A DNA stretch of 64,000 bases from CATOSP01 sp965197545. GTDB lineage: Bacteria > Chloroflexota > Dehalococcoidia > Lucifugimonadales > UBA3495. Each line of letters begins with the position of its first letter. Within the stretch, counting starts at the first letter, position 1. Position numbers and translations under genes: made by a program. Shown piece by piece: positions 42,538 to 53,041 of the stretch. The notes beneath the pieces were generated by a model, which did not search any database, was not told where the DNA came from, and saw only the letters and a list, made by a program, of their open reading frames with translations. The stretch spans positions 2,542,001 to 2,606,000 of the forward strand of contig CBDANJ010000008.1 in assembly GCA_965197545.1 (NCBI GenBank). The letters are read 5' to 3'.

Positions 42538-42789
42538 TCAACGCTGATCTCCGCCGGTTTCCCAGATGAACAGGTCCTCGAACTCGCTCACTCCCAGGGC
42601 TTGCATCAGCCGCCGCCGGGTGGGCGGCGAGGGACTGCGCTTGCCGGCCATCAGCAGGGACAGGTAGCCCGGCGAAAGCCCGCAGCGGCGCGCCAGTTCG
42701 TTCTGGGAGATGCCCAGCCGGTCCAGCAACGTCCACACCGCGTCCCGGTTGAGTATCACCCTGGGGCGCGCGGGACGCTTGCGCTTCAT
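42538..42789 (-). CDS. XRE-family HTH protein
   Basis: 83 residues. HTH: LGISQNELARRCGLSPGYLSLLMAGKRS, then TRRRLMQALGVSEFEDLF. Basic N-terminus MKRKRPARPR. Convergent with the four-HTH gene and close in layout to the protein at 22124-22369. Marks the far end of the regulatory block of the element. Confidence 0.8.
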   Translation of the reverse strand: MKRKRPARPRVILNRDAVWTLLDRLGISQNELARRCGLSPGYLSLLMAGKRSPSPPTRRRLMQALGVSEFEDLFIWETGGDQR

Positions 42790-42981
42790 TATCGCGTGGC
42801 TCCTTCCCCGCCGGTTTCGTCACAACCGCAGGGCGAGACTCAGGGCCACCGACTGGGTAACGGGAAGGGCAGTCGCAAACGCGGCAACGGCCTTCCGTGG
42901 GATTCCTATGTATGCGGGCTTTTTATGCTGCCCGGAGTCTTGAGGCCGCACTCGCTTCATCTAATGTGAAACGTGATTGCG

Positions 42982-43002
42982 GCGCCGCCAGTCCAGCGGC
43001 GC
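42982..43002 (-). terminator. Hairpin after the sulfatase gene
   Basis: GCGCCGC-CAGTCCA-GCGGCGC, perfect 7-bp arms, beginning one base past the stop of the 1,529-residue sulfatase gene. Confidence 0.6.
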
Positions 43003-43003
43003 A

Positions 43004-46000
43004 TCAGTCGGACGCCGTCAGGCTGACCTCCACAATGTCCCCTTCCGACAAGCTCGCCGTCTGGTCGGCCCAGCGGTATAGGTACACTACGCCGGAGTCG
43101 GAGATTGTGGCGTCTGCGGAATCGAAGCCGGTCCCGCCCACCTGTAGCGTAAAGTCGCCCTGGATGGTCTTGGTCAGCCCGAACTCGAACCACTCGCTGC
43201 CCTTGTCGCCCAGCGTCTGGACCGTATAGTCGTTGCCATCCAGGCTGAACTCGGCAGGGTCGAGTTGTCCGGTGCGGGTGAACGAGTAGTAACCCAGGAA
43301 CGGTTCGTAACTCCCTACCGTCAGCGTCGCCGACCAGATGGAGGAATCATCCGCCGCCGTCACCGCCGCCGTCGCCTCGCTGGTCAGGGATTCCTGGTGG
43401 TTCCTGTCGTCTCTGAACGACACCTTCACCTTGATGGCCTTGCCAACGTCTGCGGCAACCGGGGTGTAGGTGTCGCTGGTTGCGCCTGCGACATCTGCGC
43501 CGTCGGCCAGCCACTGGTAGCTGAACACCGCCCCGCTCATCCCGTCGGCGTCGTCAATGCCAGACGTGCCCACAGTCAGCGTCTCGCCCACCTGCGCCGT
43601 TCCGCTGATGGTGGGCACTCCCGTGGCAGGGCTGTTCGGCCTCGTCTCCACCGCCGCCGTAGCCTCACTGGTCAGCGTCTCCTCGTTATCGGCATTGTCG
43701 GTGAAGGTGACCCGCACCTTGATTGTCTTGCCCTTGTCGGCGTCCACCAGCGTGTAGCTGGAACTGGTTGCGCCCGCGATGTCCGCGCCGTTCGCCAGCC
43801 ACTGGTAGCTGTAACCTACGTTGTCCAGCCCGTCGGCGTCGGCAATGGCAGAGGTGGATGCCGTCAGCGTCTTCCCCACCTCGGCCGTCCCGCTGATGGT
43901 CGGCGCTCCCGTGGCCGGAGTGTTGGCCGGCGGGGGAGTGTTGTTCTCCACGTCCTGGTCGCTGAAGGACGCGGCAGGATTGCCCGCCTCGTCCTGGATT
44001 CGGGGAGCAGCGGCATCCGTCGGCACGGTGTAGCTCACCGTCACCGTCGCCCCGGACGCCACTGCCGACCCCAGAGTCAGTATCACCGAACTGCCGGACA
44101 CCGACACCCCGTCAACCGCCCGGCCCGTGCCGCCGACGGTTACCGAGAAGGCGTCTGACGAAGGTTCTGAGTTCTCGTCCAGGTCCTCGTCGTAGGTCAG
44201 AGTCAGGGCTGCGCCATCCACCGTAGCGGTCGAAAGCTCCGGCGGGGTGGTCTCCCTGGGCGTTCCCGTCGCCTCGTCCGACGGCGGCCCGTCGCCGACA
44301 TCGTTGACGGCGATGACCCTGACCGCGTACTCCACCCCGTCGGTCAGTCCGGTGATGGTGTGGGTCCGGCTTGCCGGGTCGGTGATCTCCGCCTGCCGGG
44401 TTGAACCGGCGCTTCCGCCGTAGTCCTCGGAGCCTGACTTCCACTGCACCTTGTAGCCGGTGATGGCCGAGCCGCCGTCGCTGGCTGGGGCTTCCCAGGA
44501 CACGTCCAGCGTACCGGTGTCGTCCGGGGAGACGTTCAGGCTCTGCGGAGCATCAGGCGCCGCTGTTTCGGCCGTCACCGCCGCCGTCGCTGGGCTGGTC
44601 AGCGTCTCCTCGTTATGGTCGTCGTCATTGAAGATCACCCGCACCTTGACGGCCTTGCCAACGTCGTCGGCAACCGGGGTGTAGGTGTCGCTTGTTGCGC
44701 CTGCGATATCTACGCCGTCTGCGAGCCACTGGTAGCTGAACACCGCACCGCTCATCCCGTCGGCGTCGTCAATGCCCGACGTGTCCACAGTCAGCGTATC
44801 CCCCACCTGCGCCGTTCCGCTGATGCTGGGCGCCCCCGTGGCCGGAGAGTTGGCAGCAGCCGGACCCGGAACGGTCAGCTCAGACCGGTTGGAGAGTTTC
44901 GTGCCGTCCCTGGTGCAAACGGCCCCATCAGATTCGCAGTCCTCGGTGATAGGCAGGACGACGGTCATGTCGGCGTCTGAGTCCGGCTCGACCGTTATCT
45001 CCCACAGGTCGCTCTGACCATCCACCCGCCTGGCATTGGTCGCCGCGCCGTTGGTCACGTCCAGGGAGTCGTCCCGCAGGGTCTTGTAGCTGATGGAGAT
45101 GGGCTCGCTGAAGGCGATTTCGAAGGTGAACACGCCCGTTCCGTCGTGTTTGTCCGGCGCCTCCTGGAACCCGGCCGTCAGCGGCGTGACTGCGGCTATG
45201 ACGGTAGCGGTGGGCTCGCTGGTCAACGTCTCCAGGAAGTTCCGGTCGTCGTCGAAGCTGACCCGCACCCTAATGGCCTTGCCCACGTCGGCGGCTACCA
45301 GGGTGTAGGTGGAACCGGTCGCGCCCGTGATCTCCGTGTCGTCGACGAGCCACTGGTAGCTGAACGAGACGTTGGTCAGCCCGTCGGCGTCGGCGATACC
45401 GGAGATGGCCGCCCTCAGCGTCTCGCCCACTTGGGCCGTTCCGGTGATGGTCGGCGCACCCGTGGCCGGAGTGTTCGGCTTCGGCGCAACCGCCGCCGTC
45501 GCCACGCTGGTCAGCGTCTCCGGGTTGCTCTTGTCATCAAAGAACGACACCCGAACCTTGATGGTCTTGCCCTTGCCGGCGTCCACCAGCGTGTAGCTGG
45601 AACTGGTTGCGCCCGCGATGTCCGCGCCGTTCGCCAGCCACTGGTAGCTGTAACCTACGTTGTCCAGCCCGTCGGCGTCGTCAATGCCCGACGTGTCCAC
45701 AGTCAGCGTCTCGCCCACCTGCGCCGTTCCGCCGATGGCGGGCAGGCCGGTGGCGCCAGAGTTGGTCGGAAGATCGACCTCTATTCGATGACGTGGAAGC
45801 GACTCCGCGGCAGCACGTAAGTCTTCGGCCTGCTGGTCGGTAAACTCCTTCAGTTGTCCCTTATAGTCGTCGATTCCGGTGACCAGTGTGCCCGGGAAGT
45901 TATCCTCATTCCACGCATTCCACAGAGCGGCCAGCTCTGCGGCCTTGTTTCTGTTGGTCTCGAACACCTCCACATGCTCAAGGGAGGAATTAGCCATGTT

Positions 46001-47593
46001 AAACAGCTCCGGCGTCTCCCCGTTGACATGGAGGAGTTTCCAATCACCGGCTCGAACAACGGCTCTTTGATCCCCCTTCGATGCCCGCCAGAACAGCGCC
46101 TCATGCGGCGGGCCTTCCTCCTCGCCGCGCAGGTATGGGTCGAGGTTGACTCCTTCAATCGGACGGGTTTCATCGGTTACGGTGGCCTTGGCTGCCTCCA
46201 GCGCTGTGGCGGCGATGTCCAGGCTTATGACCATCGGCTCGTATTGCTGGCCCGGCGGCCACCTCGCCGGCCACGAGGCTACGAAAGGCACTCGAATTCC
46301 CCCCTCGTAGAAGGAGCCCTTGCCTTCACGATATGGCCAATTTGTCGCTGGATCCTCTTCTATGCCGCCGTTGTCGTTGAGAAAGAAGACGATGGTGTTG
46401 TCGCGCTTCCCTGATTGATCCAGCGCTTCCAGCAGACGTCCTATGTTCTGGTCCAGCGAATCCACCATCGCCAGATAGGTGCGTCTTTCCCCGTAGGCGA
46501 CGTCCTCGTACTTTGCTTTCAAGTCAGCGGGTGCCTGATACGGGGAGTGCGGAGCGTTGTAGGCAAGGTATAGGAAGAATGGTTCCCCCTGATCCTGTTG
46601 AACGAACTCAATCGCCTTGTCTGTCAACGCATCGGTCAAATACCCGGTGAAACTCACCGGACTTGTGTTCTCTACCAACGGGATCAGGTGATCATCCTCG
46701 GGCCTGCTTGCATCAACTCGCCAGTAGTCGTGGCGACCGCCCAAGAAGCCATAGAAGTAGTCAAATCCACGCTTGAGCGGATTGAACTTGTGCGCTCCCC
46801 CCATCTGCCACTTGCCGACTGCGCCTGTGCGGTAACCGGCGTCCTGAAGGAAGGTTGGAAAGGTCGTCTCCTGCACCGGCAGCCCCAAGTGTTTGTCAAA
46901 GGGATTGTAGGCAATGTTTCCCTCAACCCCGAAACGCGCCGGGTAACGTCCCGTAAGCAGACCCGCGCGCGACGGGGTGCAAACGGGAAATGTAACGTAA
47001 CCGTCGGTGAACACTATGCCCTCCGCTGCCAGCCCATCCAGATTGGGCGTCTCAGCGATCGATGTTGAGTTCACCGTTGAGGCGCTGAATCCGGCATCCG
47101 AGTAGCCCAGGTCGTCCACCAAGATCACAACGATGTTTGGCGCCTCAGGGGCGGCGGCCACCCCAGTCGAGGCCGGGCCGTCCCCCAGTCCGTTATACGC
47201 GATGACTCGCACGGTGTAGTCGGTCCCGTTCGTCAATCCTGCGATGGTGTATGTGAGTCTGTCGCCGCCGACCAACACCGCCTGCCGAGTGGATGATGCC
47301 GTTCCGTCGTAGTCCTCCGTACCGGACTTCCACTGCACCTTGTAACCCGTTATCAACGACCCGTCATCGCCATCAGGCGCGTCCCAGGAGACGACCAGCT
47401 CCTGACTGGCGCCCGTGGTGACTCTCACAGAGCTTGGGGTCGTGGCTGTCTCCGAGGTAGGAGTCACTGTGACCAACACATCGTGTTGGCTGGATGCCTC
47501 TTGAGTCCCGAGAAGCAGTCCAATACTCACCAGCGCCACTGCGGTGATGGAGATCCTCAGAATCAAATGTCGGTTGGCAGATCGGAATGTCAT
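43004..47593 (-). CDS. Secreted sulfatase with FN3 and Ig-like repeats
   Basis: 1,529 residues. Start ATG 47593 after AGGAG. Signal peptide (LILRISITAVALVSIGLLLG). An FN3 domain follows (about 45-145), then the sulfatase: PNIVVILVDDLGYSDAGF, the formylglycine site Cys205 in VCTPSRAGLLTGR, and VGKWQMGG. After about 610 come Ig-like repeats with GAPTISGTAQVGETL and YQWLANGADIAGATSSSYTL signatures, an FN3 domain, a SLH-like-free bacterial Ig segment and a final beta domain. Sulfatases release sulfate from carbohydrates or aryl sulfates after Cys is converted to formylglycine. The modular tail would bind surfaces or glycans. The modifying enzyme is not in the window. Confidence 0.9.
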   Translation of the reverse strand: MTFRSANRHLILRISITAVALVSIGLLLGTQEASSQHDVLVTVTPTSETATTPSSVRVTTGASQELVVSWDAPDGDDGSLITGYKVQWKSGTEDYDGTASSTRQAVLVGGDRLTYTIAGLTNGTDYTVRVIAYNGLGDGPASTGVAAAPEAPNIVVILVDDLGYSDAGFSASTVNSTSIAETPNLDGLAAEGIVFTDGYVTFPVCTPSRAGLLTGRYPARFGVEGNIAYNPFDKHLGLPVQETTFPTFLQDAGYRTGAVGKWQMGGAHKFNPLKRGFDYFYGFLGGRHDYWRVDASRPEDDHLIPLVENTSPVSFTGYLTDALTDKAIEFVQQDQGEPFFLYLAYNAPHSPYQAPADLKAKYEDVAYGERRTYLAMVDSLDQNIGRLLEALDQSGKRDNTIVFFLNDNGGIEEDPATNWPYREGKGSFYEGGIRVPFVASWPARWPPGQQYEPMVISLDIAATALEAAKATVTDETRPIEGVNLDPYLRGEEEGPPHEALFWRASKGDQRAVVRAGDWKLLHVNGETPELFNMANSSLEHVEVFETNRNKAAELAALWNAWNEDNFPGTLVTGIDDYKGQLKEFTDQQAEDLRAAAESLPRHRIEVDLPTNSGATGLPAIGGTAQVGETLTVDTSGIDDADGLDNVGYSYQWLANGADIAGATSSSYTLVDAGKGKTIKVRVSFFDDKSNPETLTSVATAAVAPKPNTPATGAPTITGTAQVGETLRAAISGIADADGLTNVSFSYQWLVDDTEITGATGSTYTLVAADVGKAIRVRVSFDDDRNFLETLTSEPTATVIAAVTPLTAGFQEAPDKHDGTGVFTFEIAFSEPISISYKTLRDDSLDVTNGAATNARRVDGQSDLWEITVEPDSDADMTVVLPITEDCESDGAVCTRDGTKLSNRSELTVPGPAAANSPATGAPSISGTAQVGDTLTVDTSGIDDADGMSGAVFSYQWLADGVDIAGATSDTYTPVADDVGKAVKVRVIFNDDDHNEETLTSPATAAVTAETAAPDAPQSLNVSPDDTGTLDVSWEAPASDGGSAITGYKVQWKSGSEDYGGSAGSTRQAEITDPASRTHTITGLTDGVEYAVRVIAVNDVGDGPPSDEATGTPRETTPPELSTATVDGAALTLTYDEDLDENSEPSSDAFSVTVGGTGRAVDGVSVSGSSVILTLGSAVASGATVTVSYTVPTDAAAPRIQDEAGNPAASFSDQDVENNTPPPANTPATGAPTISGTAEVGKTLTASTSAIADADGLDNVGYSYQWLANGADIAGATSSSYTLVDADKGKTIKVRVTFTDNADNEETLTSEATAAVETRPNSPATGVPTISGTAQVGETLTVGTSGIDDADGMSGAVFSYQWLADGADVAGATSDTYTPVAADVGKAIKVKVSFRDDRNHQESLTSEATAAVTAADDSSIWSATLTVGSYEPFLGYYSFTRTGQLDPAEFSLDGNDYTVQTLGDKGSEWFEFGLTKTIQGDFTLQVGGTGFDSADATISDSGVVYLYRWADQTASLSEGDIVEVSLTASD

Positions 47594-48002
47594 GGTTCTC
47601 CTAAGTCCGGAGGTACGGGTCCACTGAAGGCCATAGGCGGAGCCAGGCACAGGCGAGTTCGTCTGCACTGGAGTCTTGGTACCCACTGCGCGGCCCTATG
47701 GAGTTCCCAACGGGAGGGTTGGGCGCGCCGTCCGGGAGCAGCGTGCTCTCCGCGCGCGGCGACGAGGCAGGGGCACGCGTGAAGCGAAGTGGACTGGCCC
47801 TGTTGTGAGCGGGCGACGAAAATCGAGGGAGCAGTCGTGCGAAAACGCAGCGGGAGAAGACAGCCTCATGCGCGGTAGTCGCGGCGGCTTGCGCCGCCGG
47901 TGCGCCTGGTGTATTCAGCGCGAGTGCCGGCCCTTCGAATGCCAAGTGAGCATCCCCCTATCGACGTATGTGCCTATGGTCATTTGCAAGCCCTTTTTTG
48001 TG
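47594..48002 (-). promoter_or_regulatory. Upstream region of the sulfatase gene with a conserved 32-nt leader block
   Basis: About 410 bases, no gene. At 47837-47868 it carries a block 28/32 identical to 56848-56879, upstream of another secreted FN3 gene (core AAACGCAGCGGG). Likely a shared promoter or leader; no clean -10/-35 stands out. Confidence 0.5.
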
Positions 48003-48248
48003 TCACTCGGTGAACAGGTAGCCCAGGCCCGGGTCCTCAGCCAGCTCCAGCAGCGCCACCAGGTGTCGCCAGTTGGGCCGCACCCCCTTGTCCTTCCAGC
48101 GCCTCAGGTTGAGGGTGGACGTTCCTAGGCGGCGGGCCAACTCCGCCCACGACAGGCCGGATTCCTCCTTGAACCGCTCCAGCCGCCGGGGGAAGTCGTC
48201 GGGAAAGACGTAGACTATTCTGCTGTGGCGGGTGTGCTGTCTCGGCAT
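48003..48248 (-). CDS. XRE-type HTH protein (PDDF group)
   Basis: 81 residues, ATG 48248, GGGAGG upstream. MPRQHTRHSRIVYVFPDDFP, then the HTH SWAELARRLGTSTLNLRRWK. Paralogue of the protein at 21543-21809 in the integrated element; both have the same N-terminal tag. It lies between secreted-protein genes, so its target may include them. Confidence 0.8.
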   Translation of the reverse strand: MPRQHTRHSRIVYVFPDDFPRRLERFKEESGLSWAELARRLGTSTLNLRRWKDKGVRPNWRHLVALLELAEDPGLGYLFTE

Positions 48249-48875
48249 CCAGCCGGTCCTCCCGGAGGACAATAGAAAGATTCTCCAGCTGGAAACGGCC
48301 AAGCTGACCGCGGTGCGGTGCACGAGCGCCAATTCCCTTCCCTGACCGTTCCCGGAGCGTCGAGGAATCCTGAAATCATGGGAGGCAAGTGTCCTCCTTC
48401 GGGTCATCCATGTATGCTGGCTTTGAGGTTCCCGTGGAAATTCCGTTCAGGAGTGCCGGTCTGTTCTGAGACATGTTGCGCTGGTCGGGCAGTTCCCACA
48501 CCGAGGCGGGGTTGAGGTACACTTTCGGCGAGATGCGCCCACGCGGCATTTCGCCTGCTCCTTCCCGGCGGGGTCCGCCTCGCCGCAGCTGGAGACTTGG
48601 GGACCAAAGCAGGACTGCCGGCGAAGAGGGCGCCGAAGCTGTTAGCGACGCCCCCCCAACCGCTCCATGTATGCGGCCCTTTTTGTTGCCCTTTCTCGCC
48701 GGACCCGGGTTGCGGCTTCAGACGGGCCGTCCCGGAGCCGACGGTTTCCGCCCCCGCAGGATGCCACCCGACCGGATGGCACGAAGGCCGCCATTCGCAC
48801 TCGCCAGAGTGAAGACCTTCCCCGAGTTGCCCGGCCTGGACGAGCAGACCGTAGGCATAGGGCTCGTCGTCGAGC
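48249..48875. other. Non-coding segment with recurring ATGTATGC elements
   Basis: About 630 bases; no frame looks coding. Holds two copies of a recurring ATGTATGCNGGC-type element (48410-48421 and 48667-48678; see findings). Nothing else is evident. Confidence 0.4.
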
Positions 48876-51800
48876 CTATTGCTCATCCACCTCGACCTCG
48901 GTGGGCGGCGGCGGGGCGTCGCCCGGACGCACGAGGTAGGTGACGCCGATTGTGTCGATAACATTGAATTCATCGACGACTTGCGTGTTCCAGCCGTTGC
49001 CGTTCTTTCCCTGCACGATGTAGATGTACGTCTCGCCCGCCTCGGTGGTCGAGTCGCACAGGGATTGTCCGCCAAAGCCCGTACCACTCCCGGTCAGCCG
49101 ACGGAACTCCAAAGCACTGCTTGGGTTCCTATTCAGAGTAAGACTGGCCATACTGGACACCAGCACAGCGTCCGGATCGTGCCAGCTGGTCACCCCGGCC
49201 CCCAGGCGAAGCACCCGGTAGTCAGTGATGTCGGTGGCGCCAAATTTTTCTTGGTCATAGTCCGAGGATAGAATGGTGCAGTTTTGTTGGGTGTTGTAAG
49301 CTTCAGTGGAATAGCTGCCGCCGTACCGTATGTCTTCACCGCGGATGAGGTCCGGCACGCCCGAGGGCATGGGTATCTCGGCGTCGACGTAGCTGTTGTC
49401 GCTCTGCTTGCTAGGGTCCGAGCCGCTCCTGGCGCGGATGCGGTAGCGCCAGGTCGTGCCGAAGGGCATGATCAGGTCGGCGGTGGACGCGTCCACCGCT
49501 GCCCTGTCCGTATAGGTGTGGATGCCTATCACCACATTCGCCAGGTTCACCCAGTCGAGGCCCCGCTCGGTGTGCTCGGCCAGGTCGACGGCGCGCTCGA
49601 TCACATAGCCGGCGGTCCCGCCGAAGCTGTTCGTCGTGAACCCCTGCGGCGCGTCCCAGCTCAGCCGGATGTTCGTCGTGGCGCCGTTGCCGCGCCTGAT
49701 GGTGCCGTGTTCGAAGTTGCGCACCGCGTTGGGCTTGCCAGGAGTCGGATCAGGATGCTCGCCTTCGCCAGGCCCGCGCTTGTTCCACTCGCGTTGACCG
49801 CCTCGACCACGTAGGTGTAGGTGAAGCCGGGCAGCACGCCCTCGATGATTCGCGTGGTGTCGGGGTTGTTGTCGTCGTCGTGTATGGTGCCTTGGTACAG
49901 GCTCCCAGCGTCGCCGTCGGTGTATGTCGTGACGTTGCCGGCCTCTAGCCCCACGCCCTTGTGAAGCTCATTCACGCGGTAGACATCATTCCAGTGCCAG
50001 CTGCTCCGGCGGTAGATCTTGTAGCCGGTCGCGTCCGAGCCGGCCGTCCAGTTCAGCCGCACCTCGGTCGGGTCAGTTCGCAGGCTCAGCCGCAGGTTGC
50101 TCGGCGAGCCGGGCTCGCCGTCCTGGGGAATCCGCACCCAGTCCGTGTAGGCCGCCGGGCCTTCGTCGCCGTTCTTGTCGCCCCGAATCGAGTAGCGGCG
50201 CCATACCCCCCGTTCGACGTGCTCGTGCGTCCAGGTGCGCACCGTGGACCCCAGGTCGGCCACCTGCCGCGTCGACTGTTCGGCGCTCGCCAGACGCGTT
50301 GTGACGTTGATGAGGTATCCATCGACGTCCACCTCAGGCCCGGTGCGCTGTTCGCCTCTATAGTCCAAGAGGCGCGGCGGCGACCAGGTGAGGACGACGG
50401 AGTCGGGCTCGCTGCCGTGCAGCAGGGCGAATTCAAGCGGGCCGCTCGGCTCGTTCTCCGGGGTGAGCGTGCTCTCGCCCTCGATTTCGATCTGAACGCT
50501 GCTCTCTGCGGACGGCCCGTCGCCGCGCCGCGCCGTCACCCGGTAGGTGTAGATGCCGGTCTCGCCGGCCGACGTATCCAGCCATTGCGTCGCCGTCCCG
50601 TCGATGAAGATAAGCAGCGCGCGCTCTATTCCATCGCTGGTGTGCTCCAGGGTGCGGCGGATCTCGTATCCGGTTATGGGCTCGGTGCCATCCACCGGAC
50701 CGGCCCAACTAAGGGTGACCCCATCGTCCTGCTGCTCGGCGCTCAGGTTGGCCGGGGCCAGAGCATCAATGACGGTGGCGGTGGCCGCGCTGGTCAGCGA
50801 TTCGGAGTTGCCACTGTCGTCGGTGAAGGACACTCGCAGCCTAATGGTCTTGCCCTCGTCGGCATCGACCAGGGTATATGTGGAGTCCGTCGCGCCCGCA
50901 ATGTCCGTGTCGGTCGTCCCGTCGCTCCTCACCCACTGGTATTCGAAGACGCCGCTCCCCAGCCCGTCGGCGTCGGATACGCCCGACGTGTCCGCCGACA
51001 GCGTCCGTCCTACCTGGGCCGTTCCACTGATGGCGGGTGCACCCGTCTGGGGAGTGTTCTCCACCCGCTCCCGCAGAGTCAGGCTTGCGGCGACCTCCTC
51101 CCCCACGTCCCAGTCCATCCCCCTGCCCAGCCAGGTGTAGACGTAGCCGTAGGTGTGAGACTCGAGCGATGCGTCGCTTGAATCGAATTGCGCCCCGTCC
51201 ACCTCAAGGGTGAAGCCTACCGGCAGCTCCCGGTCCACGCCAAAAACCGTAAAGTAGTCCGCCGCCGTCTCGATGCTGCCAACGGTGTAGGTAACGTCGT
51301 CCAGAACGAAGGTGGCCGGGACGAGCGACCCCACCTGTGGATTCAAGAAGCTCTGGTATCCGTAGTTCTCGCCGATCCGGCCCACAGTCAGAATTGCCGA
51401 CCAGATGGGACCGGGGGGTTCCGTTTCGTCCGCAGCCGGGGCGACGGGGGACGTCGCCGTGCTGGTCAGCGATTCGGGGTTGCCCCCGCCGTCGGTGAAG
51501 GACACTCGCACCTTGATGGTCTTGCCAACGTCTGCGTCTACCGGGGTGTAGGTGGAACTGGTCGCGCCCGCGACCTCCGTGTCCTCGACGAGCCACTGGT
51601 ATTCGAAGATGACGTTCCCCAGCCCGTCGGCGTCCGCAATGCCGGAGGTGTCCGCCGTCAGCGTCTCGCCCACTTCGGCCGTCCCGCCGATGGTGGGCGC
51701 ACCTGTGGCCGGACTGTTCTGGGCCTCCTCCTCGGCTGAGGTCTCGGTCACCGTGAAGGACACCTCCACGGTCCCCAGGACAGCGCCTTCCAGACGCGGC

Positions 51801-52990
51801 TCGGCGTAGGCCGTGGTCTTCAGGGTGTACTGGCCGGTGGGCAGCGCCTGGCCGTTCAGGTTGCCGTCACTGTCCCCGTACAGGGAGTACGGCGCGAGGT
51901 TTTCCGTCTTGTCAACGTCCTTGGCTCCGGTGAGTTGCAGGCGCACGCTGCCGATTTCGACGTCGGGGTCGGTGTCTACCCGGATGCCATAGCTGCCCGA
52001 AGCCGGTTCCTCCAGCGTCAGCGTCGCGCCTGTGGTCAGCGCACCCACGACCGTCTGGTCGGATGCGTCTACTACGGTGAACCCGGTGAGCGGTCCCGGC
52101 TCCATTGCCACCGCCGTCACCTCCGCCGTGGCGCTGCTGGTCAGCGTCTCCTCGTTACCGGCGTCGTCGGTGAAGGTCACCCGCACCTTGATGGTCTTGT
52201 CCTTGTCGGCATCGACCAGGGTATATGTGGAGTCCGTCGCGCCGGATATGTCCGCGTCTCCACTTACGTCGTTCCGGGTCCACTCGTAGCTGAACACCGC
52301 GTCGTCCAGCCCGTCGGCGTCATATATGCCGGAGGTGTCCGCCGTCAGCGTCTCGCCTACTTGGACAGTGCCGCTGATGGTGGGCGCGCCGGTGGCCGGT
52401 GTGTTCGGCTCCGGTGTGGGTTCTGGCGTCGGTTCCGGTGTCGCAGCAGGAGTTGGTTCCGCCGTAGGCTCCGGCGTCGGTTCTAGGGTAGGCTCCGGAG
52501 TCGGAGCGGGAGTTGGCTCCGGAGTAGGTTCTGGGGTGGGAGCCGGTGTTGGTTCCGGAGTCGGGTCCGGTTGAGGAGCCGCCGGGGTGTTGGCCCTGGC
52601 GAAATTGGACCATTTACTCTTGCCGTTAGCGTTCACCGCCACGACCCGGTACCCGTAGCGCTTCTCCGGCTCCACGGTGTCGTCGGTGTAGCTCGTCGCC
52701 GCCGAGCCGGTGTCGGACTCGATGGTCAGGAACTCGCCGGTGTCGTGGACGGCGCGGTCCCGCCGCAGCACCTGGTAATGGGTGATGCTGTCGTCGTTGG
52801 GGTCGTCCCAGGTCAGCTCAACGGAGTCGTGGGACGCCTCGGCGGCCAGGCCCGTGGGCTGGGCCGGTGCCGAGCCGTCCTGGGCCTGGGCCGGAGATGC
52901 GCCCGCGAAGTGCAGGGCCAGCAGCCCGCCGCCCAGGGCGATGATGGCGAGAAACAGCAGCAGTGAGGCCGCTCTGACCGGGGTGGTCAT
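48876..52990 (-). pseudogene. Large secreted FN3/Ig-like protein with one frameshift
   Basis: Start ATG 52990 gives a signal peptide (ASLLLFLAIIALGGGLLALH, then ASPAQAQ). FN3 repeats, a Pro-Thr-Glu-rich linker (PTPEPTPAPTPEPTPEPTP), Ig-like repeats (NTPATGAPTISGTVQVGETL) and a beta domain follow. Near 49765-49772 the frame shifts: the first frame ends SAGLAKASILIRLL, and the correct continuation is EGEHPDPTPGKPNAVRNFEH in another frame. Total length is 4,115 nt, one short of a multiple of three, consistent with one deleted base. If restored, the protein has about 1,371 residues and ends EVEVDEQ. Likely a surface adhesin or matrix protein. Confidence 0.8.
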
Positions 52991-53026
52991 GACGCGGCTC
53001 CGGGGCGGTCCAGAAGGGGAAAAGTC

Positions 53027-53041
53027 GGGGGGGGGGGGGGG
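53027..53041. repeat. 15-G homopolymer tract next to an IS
   Basis: Fifteen G at 53027-53041, directly at the left end of the IS; seven G (54408-54414) flank its right end. The tract lies 37 bases upstream of the FN3 gene start. Homopolymers of this length can slip during replication. Confidence 0.85.

Noticed and set aside
48473..48943. Plus-strand frame of 156 residues between the XRE gene and the FN3 gene
   Set aside because: Arg/Pro-rich, overlaps the end of the FN3 gene antisense, no domain.
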